Shown: positions 27,662 through 36,412 of the stretch, piece by piece
Layout: each line of letters opens with the position of its first letter
Numbering within the stretch: position 1 is the first letter of the stretch
NCBI RefSeq assembly: GCF_048892425.1
Contig: NZ_JBLZHU010000005.1
Span: 124,001-188,000 of the forward strand
Source of the DNA: Pacificispira sp002696645
Lineage (GTDB): Bacteria; Pseudomonadota; Alphaproteobacteria; UBA8366; Aestuariispiraceae
DNA: 64,000 nt
Direction of reading: 5' to 3'
Notes under the pieces: model-generated
Database searches by the model: none
What the model was told of the DNA's origin: nothing
Seen by the model: the letters and a program-made list of their open reading frames with translations, nothing else
Program-made: the position numbers and the translations under genes

Positions 27662-27689
27662 AATGGGGCGAGACGAAATTCGCCCCATT
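27662..27689. promoter_or_regulatory. stable hairpin in leader of the corrinoid-protein gene
   Basis: AATGGGGCGA (27662-27671) pairs perfectly with TCGCCCCATT (27680-27689) around an eight-base loop, ending 23 bases before the corrinoid-protein ATG. No T-run follows, so it is not a clear terminator. It may influence leader folding or be a protein-binding dyad. Upstream (27452-27490) are three near-repeats of TGATTAA/TGATTGA followed by a C-run. Confidence 0.45.
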
Positions 27690-27712
27690 TGCCTTAAAAG
27701 GGATAGATCAAA

Positions 27713-28402
27713 ATGGCCGATGATGGGGATCTAGATCTTCGTTCTCTGGACGATCAGGAATTGGTCGAGCAGATGTGGGACGATTTGTATGATGGTCTTG
27801 CGGACGAAATCACAGACGCAACAAACATCCTGCTGGAACGCGGATGGGCACCTTATAAGATCCTGACCGAGGCTTTGGTCGAAGGGATGCGGATTGTTGG
27901 GATTGATTTCCGCGATGGTATCCTGTTCGTACCAGAAGTGCTGATGGCGGCCAATTCCATGAAGGCCGGGATGAATATCCTGCGCCCCTTATTGGCGGAA
28001 ACAGGCGCTCCTCCGCAGGGTAAAATGGTGATTGGCACGGTGAAGGGCGATATTCATGATATCGGCAAGAACCTTGTGTCGATGATGATGGAAGGTGCGG
28101 GCTTTGAAGTGATCGATTTGGGTATCAACAATCCAGTAGAAAAATACCTCGCTGCCCTGGAAGAGCATAAGCCCGACATTCTGGGCATGTCCGCCCTGTT
28201 GACCACGACGATGCCCTATATGAAGGTCGTGATCGATACGATGAAGGAACAGGGCATTCGCGACGATTACAAAATCCTCGTCGGCGGGGCGCCCTTGAAT
28301 GAAGAATTCGCGCGGGAAATTGGCGCTGATTCCTATTGCCGGGATGCCGCCGTGGCGGTGGAGACGGCAAAGGAAGTGATGGTTCGCAAGAACAATCAGT
28401 AG
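27713..28402 (+). CDS. corrinoid (cobalamin-binding) methyl-carrier protein
   Basis: A 229-residue two-domain corrinoid protein of the MtbC/MttC and MetH-module type. An N-terminal helical cap domain (about residues 10-95) is followed by the B12-binding Rossmann domain with the signature GDIHDIGKN (His is the lower cobalt ligand) and later SALLTTTMPYM and VGGAPLN. It carries a methyl group between a donor methyltransferase and an acceptor. The methyl-THF:corrinoid methyltransferase and reactivase at 40-43 kb are probable partners. AAGGGA precedes the start. It heads a three-gene unit with the DUF1638 and 'virulence factor' genes. Confidence 0.92.
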   Translation: MADDGDLDLRSLDDQELVEQMWDDLYDGLADEITDATNILLERGWAPYKILTEALVEGMRIVGIDFRDGILFVPEVLMAANSMKAGMNILRPLLAETGAPPQGKMVIGTVKGDIHDIGKNLVSMMMEGAGFEVIDLGINNPVEKYLAALEEHKPDILGMSALLTTTMPYMKVVIDTMKEQGIRDDYKILVGGAPLNEEFAREIGADSYCRDAAVAVETAKEVMVRKNNQ

Positions 28403-28479
28403 ATTCATCAGCCGCCTCCCCTAGGACGCCTGTTACTGTTGATTCGTTTTGGCGGCAGAATGGGCAAGGAATGGACCGG

Positions 28480-29148
28480 ATGAATCAAACACTGGATCAA
28501 AATATTCCGGCGCCCGATGCGGCGCCGGAATATGGTCTGGAAAAGGCCAATATTCTGATCATTGCCTGCGGCGCTCTGGCGCGGGAGATTCTGGATATTA
28601 TCCGCCTGAACGATTGGCGGCATGTCGCCGTCACATGTCTTCCCGCCAAATTGCATAATACACCGCAGAAGATACCCGACCTCCTGAGGGCGAAAATTCG
28701 GGAACATCACAATGATTATCAGGCGATCTTTGTTGCCTATGCGGATTGTGGAACGGGCGGAAAATTAGACGATGTTGTCCGCCAGGAAGGGGCGACCCGG
28801 ATTCCTGGACCTCATTGTTATTCCTTCTTTGCCGGGGCCGATGCTTTCGATGCCATGGCAGATGCGGAATTGGGGACGTTTTACCTGACGGACTATCTGG
28901 CGCGGCATTTTGAAACTTTGATTCTGGAGGGGATGGGCCTGCGCAAGTATCCACAAATGCGTGACATGTTGTTTGCGAATTATACACGCCTGATGTATCT
29001 GGCTCAGACGGAGGATCCGATTCTGGAGGATAAGGCGCGCCAGGCGGCGCAGGCTCTGTCCCTGAAGTTTGAGATGCGCCGGACCGGCTATGGAGAATTG
29101 GCGGATTTTATGATGGCATCCGTAAATGATGCCCCGATTAAACAATAA
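28480..29148 (+). CDS. DUF1638 protein of corrinoid/C1 loci
   Basis: A 222-residue soluble protein. Residues 20-110 contain ILIIACGALAREI, TCLPAKLHNTPQKIPDLL and IFVAYADCGTGG, the DUF1638 signature with conserved Cys and His residues that could bind a metal or corrinoid. Members sit in clusters for methylamine, betaine or methionine-related corrinoid methyl transfer; biochemical function is unknown. I chose ATG 28480, with AAGGA nine bases upstream, over ATG 28471 and a longer frame to 28336. It lies between the corrinoid protein and the virulence-factor-family gene, 12 bases before the latter. Confidence 0.85.
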   Translation: MNQTLDQNIPAPDAAPEYGLEKANILIIACGALAREILDIIRLNDWRHVAVTCLPAKLHNTPQKIPDLLRAKIREHHNDYQAIFVAYADCGTGGKLDDVVRQEGATRIPGPHCYSFFAGADAFDAMADAELGTFYLTDYLARHFETLILEGMGLRKYPQMRDMLFANYTRLMYLAQTEDPILEDKARQAAQALSLKFEMRRTGYGELADFMMASVNDAPIKQ

Positions 29149-29160
29149 AGGATGGTATAG

Positions 29161-29463
29161 ATGGCCCAGTTAATTGTTGTGTATTGGCGTGATATTCCTG
29201 CCCAGGTGATCGCGAAAAAGGGCCGTCGCGATCAGGTGAAAATCGTCCTGGCCGAACGGTTTGAAAAGGCGATTGATCGTGCCGCCATGCGGGGCGGTGC
29301 CCGGTCCACAGACGATTATCTGGCAGAATGGCGCAAGGCTGACCCGGTTGAAGTATCAGATGATCTGGAAGCGGAGGCGCGTAAGGTTGCAGATGCGCTG
29401 GAAGCGGAATTTGACGAGGCACGCCTGAAAGAATTGGTCGAAAAAGGCGGTATGGCGGAATGA
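29161..29463 (+). CDS. 'virulence factor' family small protein (C1/corrinoid-associated)
   Basis: A 100-residue charged protein beginning MAQLIVVYWRDIPAQVIAKK, with ERFEKAIDRAAMRGGA in the middle. This matches the small family labelled 'virulence factor' (PF13769), a misleading name: members usually sit beside methylenetetrahydrofolate reductases and corrinoid methyltransferases in alphaproteobacteria. Function is unknown. AAAGGA precedes the start. Being third in the unit with the corrinoid and DUF1638 proteins supports a role in the same methyl-transfer process. Confidence 0.85.
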   Translation: MAQLIVVYWRDIPAQVIAKKGRRDQVKIVLAERFEKAIDRAAMRGGARSTDDYLAEWRKADPVEVSDDLEAEARKVADALEAEFDEARLKELVEKGGMAE

Positions 29464-29708
29464 TAGCACTGCGCCGGGTGAAGGTGCAGGACAAGGCCAT
29501 TTGGTTATTTTCCGATGAGATTTAAGTAAAATATAGGTAAAAAGAATAAAAAGTTTAACAGTATTTGAATCTATATTCGGAAACCTTACTCAATATAACG
29601 AAATAATATCAATGGTTTAGGTCTCTGGCAGGATTCGGTTTTTGCCTATGTTTATCTTATCTTGTTGAGATTCTTGATTTTCATCCCGATTCGACCAATC
29701 TTTAAAGG

Positions 29709-30560
29709 ATGAAATATTCGTTGTCTCAATTTTGCGCAGACCGTGCGCCTGTAATCCTCGCCGGAATGTTTCTGGTGGGAGCGTTGGTCTTGTACGCGCG
29801 CCCGGCTGTTTCGGAGTCGGTGTTTGAGGCTCCGTTTGAACCCGCACAATGTGGCGAACGCCTAAATCGCTTGTATGACGGCGACTTCGAACAGTTTTGG
29901 AACTATATACTGCGTCAGGGTTATACTGGCGCACCGGAATTTGCATGGTCTACACCTGAATTGGCTGGAGAGACACCGGAAGCATGGCGCCAGCGCGCCT
30001 ATCAATGTGTCTTGGAAGTCGAACGCGCCAATCATCATGATGACAGCCCGGAAACACGATATGCGGTAGGTTATTTCCTATGGTTCGGTACGACCTCCCT
30101 GGGGTATGAGAAAGATCCTGACGGACAGCCGGGCGTGCGGGAGCGGGGTTATCGCCTGTTGTCGAATACTGCGGCCGAAGGCTACAGGCCCGCAATGGAA
30201 ACCATCATTCAGGTTCATCTGGAAATGGTACAATCTGTTGATCAGCGCATCGCCTATGCCGCCCGCGCGGGCAAGACAGTTACCTTGCCGGATTGGTGGC
30301 CGGATCGGGATCGACTTATCCTGTCCCTGGACCGGGCTGCGAAATCGGGTTTCAGTTCGGCCTATCTGGCGATATCGTCAATTTATTCAGAGCGCGCCCT
30401 GTTGGTCGGTGCAACAGGCCATGACCATAATGGAAAGCGCGCGACGTCTCCGGATCCGCGTTTGATCTCTGCCGCGAAGGCCTATCGTAAGGCATGGGAG
30501 GAGAACCGAACCGCGCCGGTTACGCCAGCGCCCACCCCGGCCCCCAGCCCAGCGTCCTAG
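29709..30560 (+). CDS. hypothetical secreted protein with Sel1-like helices
   Basis: Up to 283 residues. An N-terminal hydrophobic segment (VILAGMFLVGALVLYA) followed by a possible cleavage after ARPAVSES suggests export. The mature part is helical with Sel1/TPR-like features (RGYRLLSNTAAEGYRPAME, LDRAAKSGFSSAYLAI) and ends in a Pro/Ala tail. AAAGG touches the first ATG, which is too close; ATG 29766 is an alternative that would shorten the signal. I do not recognise the family. It ends one base before the convergent aminotransferase gene. The upstream 245 bases are AT-rich and hold only promoter-like sequence. Confidence 0.65.
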   Translation: MKYSLSQFCADRAPVILAGMFLVGALVLYARPAVSESVFEAPFEPAQCGERLNRLYDGDFEQFWNYILRQGYTGAPEFAWSTPELAGETPEAWRQRAYQCVLEVERANHHDDSPETRYAVGYFLWFGTTSLGYEKDPDGQPGVRERGYRLLSNTAAEGYRPAMETIIQVHLEMVQSVDQRIAYAARAGKTVTLPDWWPDRDRLILSLDRAAKSGFSSAYLAISSIYSERALLVGATGHDHNGKRATSPDPRLISAAKAYRKAWEENRTAPVTPAPTPAPSPAS

Positions 30561-30561
30561 C

Positions 30562-31416
30562 CTAGCTGGCGCTTGCTTTCGCAGCCTCGATATACATCTT
30601 GCGCAGTTTAAGGGCGATTGGACCCGGAACGCCCGTACCAATCTTATGGTCGTCGATTTTTACCACTGGCATAACAAAGCTGGAAGCAGATGTGATGAAC
30701 GCCTCTGTGGCCTCATAGGCTTCCTGCTGTGTGAAGGGGCGAATCTCAACTGTCAGCTTTTCCTTTTCCGCTAGGTCCAGAATAACGCGCCGGGTAATGC
30801 CATGCAGAATGTCATTGGACAGATTGCGGGTGATCAGGGTTCCATCCTGGGTAACGATGAAGGCGTTGTTTGAACTTCCTTCCGTCACAAAGCCATTTTC
30901 AACCTGCCAGGCATCATTGGCACCGGCGTCGATGGCGGCCATCTTTGCCATGCTGGAGGCCAGCAATTGCACGGTTTTGATATCGCGGCGATGCCAGCGA
31001 ATATCCGGCACTGTAATGACCGAAATCCCCGTCTTGGCGGTGGGAACATCTACAATTTTCTTTGACTGGCTGAACATCACCAGGGATGGTTTTACCCCCT
31101 TCGGAAAAACGAAATCCCGATCTGCCGCGCCGCGCGTGATCTGCCAATAGACGGCCCCTTCCGTCACCTGATTGCGGCGGATGATTTCACGCTGGATTTC
31201 CAGAAGTTCTTCCTTGGTACAGGGCCAATCCATCTTAAGTTCGGATAAGGAACGTTCCAGTCGGGCGATATGGGCGGCATTGTCGATCAACTTCCCGTCC
31301 AGCACAGATGAAACCTCGTAAACGCCATCACCCATTAGAAAACCACGGTCAAAGACAGAGATTTTAGCTTCTTCTTCGGGGAGATACTCGCCGTTTACAT
31401 AGACGATCCGGGACAT
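30562..31416 (-). CDS. D-amino-acid aminotransferase (class IV PLP enzyme)
   Basis: A 284-residue fold-type IV aminotransferase. It begins IVYVNGEYLPEEEAKISVFDRGFLMGDGVYE, the standard D-alanine aminotransferase N-terminus. The PLP Lys is in RRDIKTVQLL, and the phosphate-binding region is TEGSSNNAFIV and LHGITRRVIL. It interconverts D-alanine or D-glutamate with their oxo acids, although branched-chain activity cannot be ruled out. ATG 31416, with AGGAG upstream, matches the family start; the open frame to 31479 adds 21 unrelated residues. It stands four genes into a minus-strand run but has no overlap with its neighbours. Confidence 0.92.
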   Translation of the reverse strand: MSRIVYVNGEYLPEEEAKISVFDRGFLMGDGVYEVSSVLDGKLIDNAAHIARLERSLSELKMDWPCTKEELLEIQREIIRRNQVTEGAVYWQITRGAADRDFVFPKGVKPSLVMFSQSKKIVDVPTAKTGISVITVPDIRWHRRDIKTVQLLASSMAKMAAIDAGANDAWQVENGFVTEGSSNNAFIVTQDGTLITRNLSNDILHGITRRVILDLAEKEKLTVEIRPFTQQEAYEATEAFITSASSFVMPVVKIDDHKIGTGVPGPIALKLRKMYIEAAKASAS

Positions 31417-31483
31417 CGACTGCTCCTGTTTTAAGATTGGATACCAACGTCTGCTATAGATAGGACCGGGCAGCGTCAAGCGG

Positions 31484-31972
31484 TCAGGAAATTTCCCGCT
31501 TCATCTGAACTTCATTGGGTCGAAATCCCCGCTTTGCATAGGCTGCACCGGCGCGATCATTTCCAACCAGATAGCTCAACATAAGGATCTTCAGTCCCAG
31601 GGCTTTGAAATGCGCCTCGGCCATTGCGATCATATCATCCAGCACGGTTCCACCGCGATGTTCCGGCTCGATCCACAAATCATTGATATAGCCGACCCGG
31701 CTTTCTGATGGATACAGGTACTCCCCCGGAAAGGTCTCAACGGAACAAACCATCATCCCAACAGGCAGGCCGCCCTGTGTCTCTGCCAGTGCCACTAGCC
31801 CGTCATTCTGTTGCGCATCCAGGATCTGATAGCGCATATGAGGGTCCGCGCCATCGGCAGCCGTTTGACGGGCCGGATCGATGGCGTGTTCCAAATCATG
31901 CAGATGACCCATAAACCGTATCAGCGCAGGCAGATCGTCTGGCAGAACGGCCTTTCTAACGATCACCGTCAT
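31484..31972 (-). CDS. GNAT family N-acetyltransferase
   Basis: A 162-residue acetyltransferase-fold protein. It shows the GNAT core: VALAETQGGLPVGMMVCSV (strand 4), YINDLWIEPEHRGGTVLDDMI (acetyl-CoA loop, R/Q-x-x-G-x-G/A variant RGGTV), and LKILMLSYLVGNDRAGAAYAKRGF at the end. The substrate is unknown. Its start overlaps the stop of the indolepyruvate oxidoreductase gene by four bases, so the two are translationally coupled; a role tied to aromatic amino acid breakdown is possible but only inferred from this. Confidence 0.85.
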   Translation of the reverse strand: MTVIVRKAVLPDDLPALIRFMGHLHDLEHAIDPARQTAADGADPHMRYQILDAQQNDGLVALAETQGGLPVGMMVCSVETFPGEYLYPSESRVGYINDLWIEPEHRGGTVLDDMIAMAEAHFKALGLKILMLSYLVGNDRAGAAYAKRGFRPNEVQMKREIS

Positions 31973-34900
31973 TCGGCAGCTTGCGGCGCCTGGGCACTGC
32001 TGGGATCACGGAATTGCGCCATCAGTTTGGCTTCCGTGTCTTTTGCCAATTTCACGTGGCGTTCCTTGATATGACCATAGCCGCGGATGTGTTCCGGTAT
32101 CTCCGCCAGTTCAATCGCCGTATCATAATTTGACGCAGATACTCCGGCGATGATGTCACCGATCATGGTTTCATAGTCGGTGATCAGGCGGCGTTCCATT
32201 TTACGCTCTTCACTATAGCCGAAGATATCCAAAGGGGTCCCCCGCAAGCCTTTCAGCTTTGCCAACAGGCCAAAGGCAGACATCATCCAGGGGCCATATT
32301 CCCGTTTTTTCAATTCGCCCGTATTAGGGTCCCGTTCCGCAAACAGCGGCGGGGCGAGGTGGAACTTCAGCTTAAAGTCCCCTTCAAACCGCTCCCGCAC
32401 GGATTTCATGAATTTGCCATTGGTAAACAGGCGGGCGACCTCATATTCATCCTTGATCGCCAGCAGTTTATAGTAATAGCGCGCTACCGCTATCGCCAGG
32501 CTGCCATCGGCCCGACCAACGCGACCTTCTGCCGTCACGACTTTATCAACCAGGTCCTTATAGCGCCGGGCCAGGCTGTCATTCTGATAATCCTTCAAGG
32601 CGGCGATGCGCTTGGCAACGATGTCTTCCAGACTGGTGGCGATAGAGTCATCCTGTTTCGGCGCGGCGGTGGAAGCCTCTGCCTTATCCACCATTTTCAG
32701 CACGGCTTTTGGATCGTGGGCCATGCGGCGACCCCATAGAAAGGCGCGCATATTGGCCTTCACGGCCACGCCATTCAGTTCAATTGCTTTCTCCAGTGCC
32801 GCACGGGAGACCGGGATTAACCCCATCTGGAAGGCAACGCCCAGCATGAAGGGATTGGTTGCGATACTGTCGCCCATCAAGGCCTCAGCAACCTTTGTGC
32901 CTGGCAGGAAATGGGACGCGTCTGCGCCCAGATTATCGCGGATGATCTGTTCCATCTCGCTGGCCGGGAATTGCCAGTCGGGATTGCGGGTGAAATCCCC
33001 GGTAATGGAGGCTTGGGTATTCACGACAGCCACAGTTGATCCGCGTTCAGCCTTTGCCATCGCATCAGCGCCAGAGGCGACAACGATATCACAGCCCAGG
33101 ATCAAATCAGCACCCCCCGCAGCAATGCGAACGGCCTTGATGTCTTCCGGGGATTTCGCCAGTCGGATATGGCTGGTGACCGGGCCACCCTTCTGCGCCA
33201 GGCCCGCCATATCCAACACGGAACAGCCGGCGCCTTCTAAATGCGCGGCCATACCCAGCAGGGCCCCAATGGTCACAACCCCTGTGCCGCCAACGCCGGT
33301 CAGGAGGATATCCCAGGGTTTATCTGTCAGGGGACGGATGGTGGGTTCGGGTAAGGCCTCAAACACATCGGCGACACCGGCTGCCTGGGCTGATCCAGCA
33401 TCGGCCCCCTTGCCCTTTCGCAAGCTGCCACCATGCACGGTCACGAAGGAGGGGCAGAAGCCATCGACACAGGAATAGTCTTTGTTGCAACTGGACTGGT
33501 CGATCTCTCGTTTGCGGCCGAATTCGGTTTCCTTCGGCACCACCGACAGGCAGTTGGATTTTACGGAGCAATCGCCACAGCCTTCGCATACGGCCTCGTT
33601 GATAAAGGCGCGTTTGGCGGGATCAGGATACAGGCCGCGCTTGCGGCGACGGCGCTTTTCTGCGGCACAGGTCTGGTCATAGATAATGACTGTGCATCCG
33701 GGGGTTTCACGGAATTCCTTTTGCAGGGTGGTCAATTCGCTGCGGTGATGCACTGTTGTGCCCGGCGGGAAGTAGCCAGGCGTGGTGCCATATTTCTCCG
33801 GCTCGTCAGAGACAACAGCCAGGCGCGCGATTTTTTCTGAGGCAACCTGTTGCGCCATGGTTGGGACATCGATGGGCCCATCATGGGGCTGGCCCCCGGT
33901 CATGGCGACGGCATCGTTGAACAGGATTTTGTAAGTGATATTGGCACCAGACGATACCGCCGCGCGGATCGCCAGCAGTCCGGAATGGAAATAGGTCCCA
34001 TCACCAAGATTGACGAAGACGTGTTTTTCGCTGGTGAAGGGGGCCTGACCGATCCAGGTCATGCCTTCGCCCCCCATCTGGGTGAAGCTTTGGGTATTGC
34101 GATCCATCCACAGCGCCATGTAGTGACAGCCAATCCCAGCTAAAGCACGGCTGCCTTCTGGCACCTTGGTGGAGGTATTATGGGGACAACCGGAGCAGAA
34201 ATAAGGAACGCGCTTGGTACCGCCCTTAGTCTCCGACAGGGATTTTTCTTTCGCGGTTAAGAATCCCAAACGATTTTTGAAATGCTCATTGGAATCTACC
34301 GTCGCATTGCCGCCGGGCAGTTTCTTAAGGCGGTCCACCAGCACGCGAGCGATTCCAGCAGGAGTTAATTCCCCATATGACGGAAGCTGCAATTCTCGCT
34401 GATCGTTAAATTTACCAACCACCCGGGGCCGCACATCTTCGCGCCAGTTATAAAGTTGCTCTTTAAGTTGGTTTTCGATGACGGCGCGCTTTTCTTCGAC
34501 AACCAGAATTTCTTCCAGTCCTTCGGCGAAATGGCGAATGCCTTCGCGCTCCAGCGGCCAGGGCATACCCACCTTATAAATTACGATCCCCAGCTTCTCG
34601 GCGAATGCCTCATCGATATGCAGGTCTTCCAGGGCCTGCATCACGTCCAAATAGCTCTTGCCTGTCGTGACGATACCCAAGCGGCGGTTCTTGCTGGGCC
34701 AAACCTGATAGTTCAGCCCATTTGCCCGCACATAGGCCAGCGCGGCATATAGGCGATATTTATGCAGCAGTTCTTCTTCCTGCAGCGGTTGATGGATGGA
34801 GGCACGAATGTTCAGGCCGCCTTCCGGCATATCAAAATCTTCAGGGATTTTGCACTGGACGCGATGCGGGTCGACATAGACGGATGCCGATGTATCAACC

Positions 34901-35517
34901 GTATCAGCCAGTGTTTTGAAGGCGACCCAGACCCCGGCATAGCGCGACATCGCCCAGCCATGCAGGCCCATATCCAGAAATTCTTGCACATTGGCGGGGT
35001 GCAGAACGGGGATCATGGCGTCCATGAAGGCATATTCAGTCTGGTGGGCGGTGGTTGACGATTTGCAGGTATGGTCATCCCCCGCCAGGGCCAATACGCC
35101 GCCATGGGCAGCGGTCCCAGCCAGATTTGCATGGCGGAAAACATCGCCTGATCGGTCGACGCCGGGCCCCTTGCCATACCAGATGGAAAACACGCCATCG
35201 ACTTCCGCGCCGGGATACAGGCCAACCTGCTGCGTGCCCCAGACAGCGGTTGCGGCCAGGTCTTCGTTCACGCCCGCTTTGAAATGAATGTTGCTCTTTT
35301 CCAGGAATTTCCGGGCCCGCCATAGCTGTTGGTCAAAGCCGCCAAGAGGCGATCCGCGATAGCCGGAGATGAAACAGCCCGTGTTAAGTCCGGCAGCCTG
35401 GTCTCGTAAACGCTGCATCAGCGGCAGGCGAACCAGCGCCTGCGTCCCGGTCAGGAAGACCCGACCCTGTTCCAGCGTGTATTTATCGTCCAGTTGTACA
35501 TCTGCCAATTCGGCCAT
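31969..35517 (-). CDS. indolepyruvate ferredoxin oxidoreductase, fused alpha-beta form
   Basis: The 1182-residue protein fuses the subunits of this 2-oxoacid oxidoreductase. The N-terminal part carries the pyrimidine-binding region. The middle part has the TPP motif around VFVNLGDGTYFHSG. A [4Fe-4S] ferredoxin-like segment follows (AVCEGCGDCSVKSNC), then the gamma-type domain (TGVGGTGVVTIGALLGMAA) and a C-terminal extension. It converts indolepyruvate or related arylpyruvates to aryl-acetyl-CoA, releasing CO2 and reducing a carrier. The large fused form is typical of aerobic proteobacteria. A 25-base dyad lies upstream and may be its operator. Confidence 0.93.
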   Translation of the reverse strand: MAELADVQLDDKYTLEQGRVFLTGTQALVRLPLMQRLRDQAAGLNTGCFISGYRGSPLGGFDQQLWRARKFLEKSNIHFKAGVNEDLAATAVWGTQQVGLYPGAEVDGVFSIWYGKGPGVDRSGDVFRHANLAGTAAHGGVLALAGDDHTCKSSTTAHQTEYAFMDAMIPVLHPANVQEFLDMGLHGWAMSRYAGVWVAFKTLADTVDTSASVYVDPHRVQCKIPEDFDMPEGGLNIRASIHQPLQEEELLHKYRLYAALAYVRANGLNYQVWPSKNRRLGIVTTGKSYLDVMQALEDLHIDEAFAEKLGIVIYKVGMPWPLEREGIRHFAEGLEEILVVEEKRAVIENQLKEQLYNWREDVRPRVVGKFNDQRELQLPSYGELTPAGIARVLVDRLKKLPGGNATVDSNEHFKNRLGFLTAKEKSLSETKGGTKRVPYFCSGCPHNTSTKVPEGSRALAGIGCHYMALWMDRNTQSFTQMGGEGMTWIGQAPFTSEKHVFVNLGDGTYFHSGLLAIRAAVSSGANITYKILFNDAVAMTGGQPHDGPIDVPTMAQQVASEKIARLAVVSDEPEKYGTTPGYFPPGTTVHHRSELTTLQKEFRETPGCTVIIYDQTCAAEKRRRRKRGLYPDPAKRAFINEAVCEGCGDCSVKSNCLSVVPKETEFGRKREIDQSSCNKDYSCVDGFCPSFVTVHGGSLRKGKGADAGSAQAAGVADVFEALPEPTIRPLTDKPWDILLTGVGGTGVVTIGALLGMAAHLEGAGCSVLDMAGLAQKGGPVTSHIRLAKSPEDIKAVRIAAGGADLILGCDIVVASGADAMAKAERGSTVAVVNTQASITGDFTRNPDWQFPASEMEQIIRDNLGADASHFLPGTKVAEALMGDSIATNPFMLGVAFQMGLIPVSRAALEKAIELNGVAVKANMRAFLWGRRMAHDPKAVLKMVDKAEASTAAPKQDDSIATSLEDIVAKRIAALKDYQNDSLARRYKDLVDKVVTAEGRVGRADGSLAIAVARYYYKLLAIKDEYEVARLFTNGKFMKSVRERFEGDFKLKFHLAPPLFAERDPNTGELKKREYGPWMMSAFGLLAKLKGLRGTPLDIFGYSEERKMERRLITDYETMIGDIIAGVSASNYDTAIELAEIPEHIRGYGHIKERHVKLAKDTEAKLMAQFRDPSSAQAPQAAE

Positions 35518-35629
35518 GGTGAGCCTCTCCCATAAAGAGCCCGGATGCTCATTCTTTATGATGAGTATGGGGCCGGTCTGAATGCATCACAAGACTGCTG
35601 TCCTGTGAGTTATTTTATTCTTGATTGGA

Positions 35630-35654
35630 TTTAGGTTAGCATTACTGACCTAAA
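35630..35654. promoter_or_regulatory. 25-base imperfect palindrome between indolepyruvate oxidoreductase and dcd
   Basis: TTTAGGTTAG (35630-35639), a five-base centre CATTA and CTGACCTAAA (35645-35654) form 10-base arms with one mismatch. It is centred in the 231-base divergent region, about 113 bases before the oxidoreductase start and 95 before the start of dcd. Size and symmetry suit a dimeric regulator (Lrp/AsnC, MarR or TetR type). Binding is not demonstrated. Confidence 0.5.
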
Positions 35655-35748
35655 TTTTCAACTGTCTTGCTTTCCCTTGCGGGCTGTTGTCGAATCGCGG
35701 CGCATGAAGGACAGAATAAGCATGAAACACGGGGATTGAGGACGCATC

Positions 35749-36327
35749 ATGAAGTTATCCGACCGGGATATCCTGCAACGAATTGCTGATAAGTCGATTG
35801 AGATAGAGCCGTCTGAGAATGTTCGGTTCGGCCCGGTTTCCATTGACCTGACGCTGGATGATCGTTTCCTGTATTTCAAGCATGAACAGATCTCTGTCAT
35901 CGATGTCGATAAAGGATTGGGCGGCAAGGGGTTAGGGGACAAGGACCCGATGACCGAATATGCCGTTCCACAGGGCGATGCCTTTATCCTGCAGCCCAAG
36001 GCCTTCGCGCTGGGGGCCACGCGGGAGCGGGTCAAAATTCCAGATGATCTGGTCGGCTGGCTGGATGGTCGGTCCAGTCTGGCGCGCATCGGGTTGATGG
36101 TCCATGCCACGGCCCACACGCTTGAGCCAGGGTGGAATGGCGTTATCACGCTGGAATTTTTTAATGCGGGCAATGTGGCGCTGGCGCTGAGACCTGGCAT
36201 GCGGGTCTGTGCCGTCAGCTTTGAACCTCTGACCTCGCCAGCCCTTAATCCCTATGATCGCAAGGAAGGCGCAAAATACGTCAATCAGTCCGGTCCTGTT
36301 GCCAGTCGCGTCGGGTCTGATACCTGA
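35749..36327 (+). CDS. dcd: dCTP deaminase
   Basis: A 192-residue trimeric enzyme that converts dCTP to dUTP. It starts MKLSDRDILQRI as usual, and has the catalytic region GRSSLARIGLMVHATAH followed by LEPGWNGVITLEFFN with the active-site Glu, and the C-terminal nucleotide-covering tail (YNQSGP-like KYVNQSGPVASRVG). Length matches E. coli Dcd (193 residues). It stands alone, divergent from the indolepyruvate oxidoreductase gene. Confidence 0.96.
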   Translation: MKLSDRDILQRIADKSIEIEPSENVRFGPVSIDLTLDDRFLYFKHEQISVIDVDKGLGGKGLGDKDPMTEYAVPQGDAFILQPKAFALGATRERVKIPDDLVGWLDGRSSLARIGLMVHATAHTLEPGWNGVITLEFFNAGNVALALRPGMRVCAVSFEPLTSPALNPYDRKEGAKYVNQSGPVASRVGSDT

Positions 36328-36412
36328 TCTAAATTTCAGGGTGCATCGAAGCGCGTAACCCGGTATACGACGCCCACAGTTGAAACCCCTTTTCTTTTGG
36401 AAGAACGACACA

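Noticed and set aside
27455..27712. Cobalamin riboswitch before the corrinoid gene
   Set aside because: The expected B12-box and conserved core elements are not visible; only a simple hairpin and short repeats are present.
32606..33478. A 290-codon plus-strand frame inside the indolepyruvate oxidoreductase gene
   Set aside because: Antisense shadow; low-complexity Ser/Ala/Pro composition and no motif.
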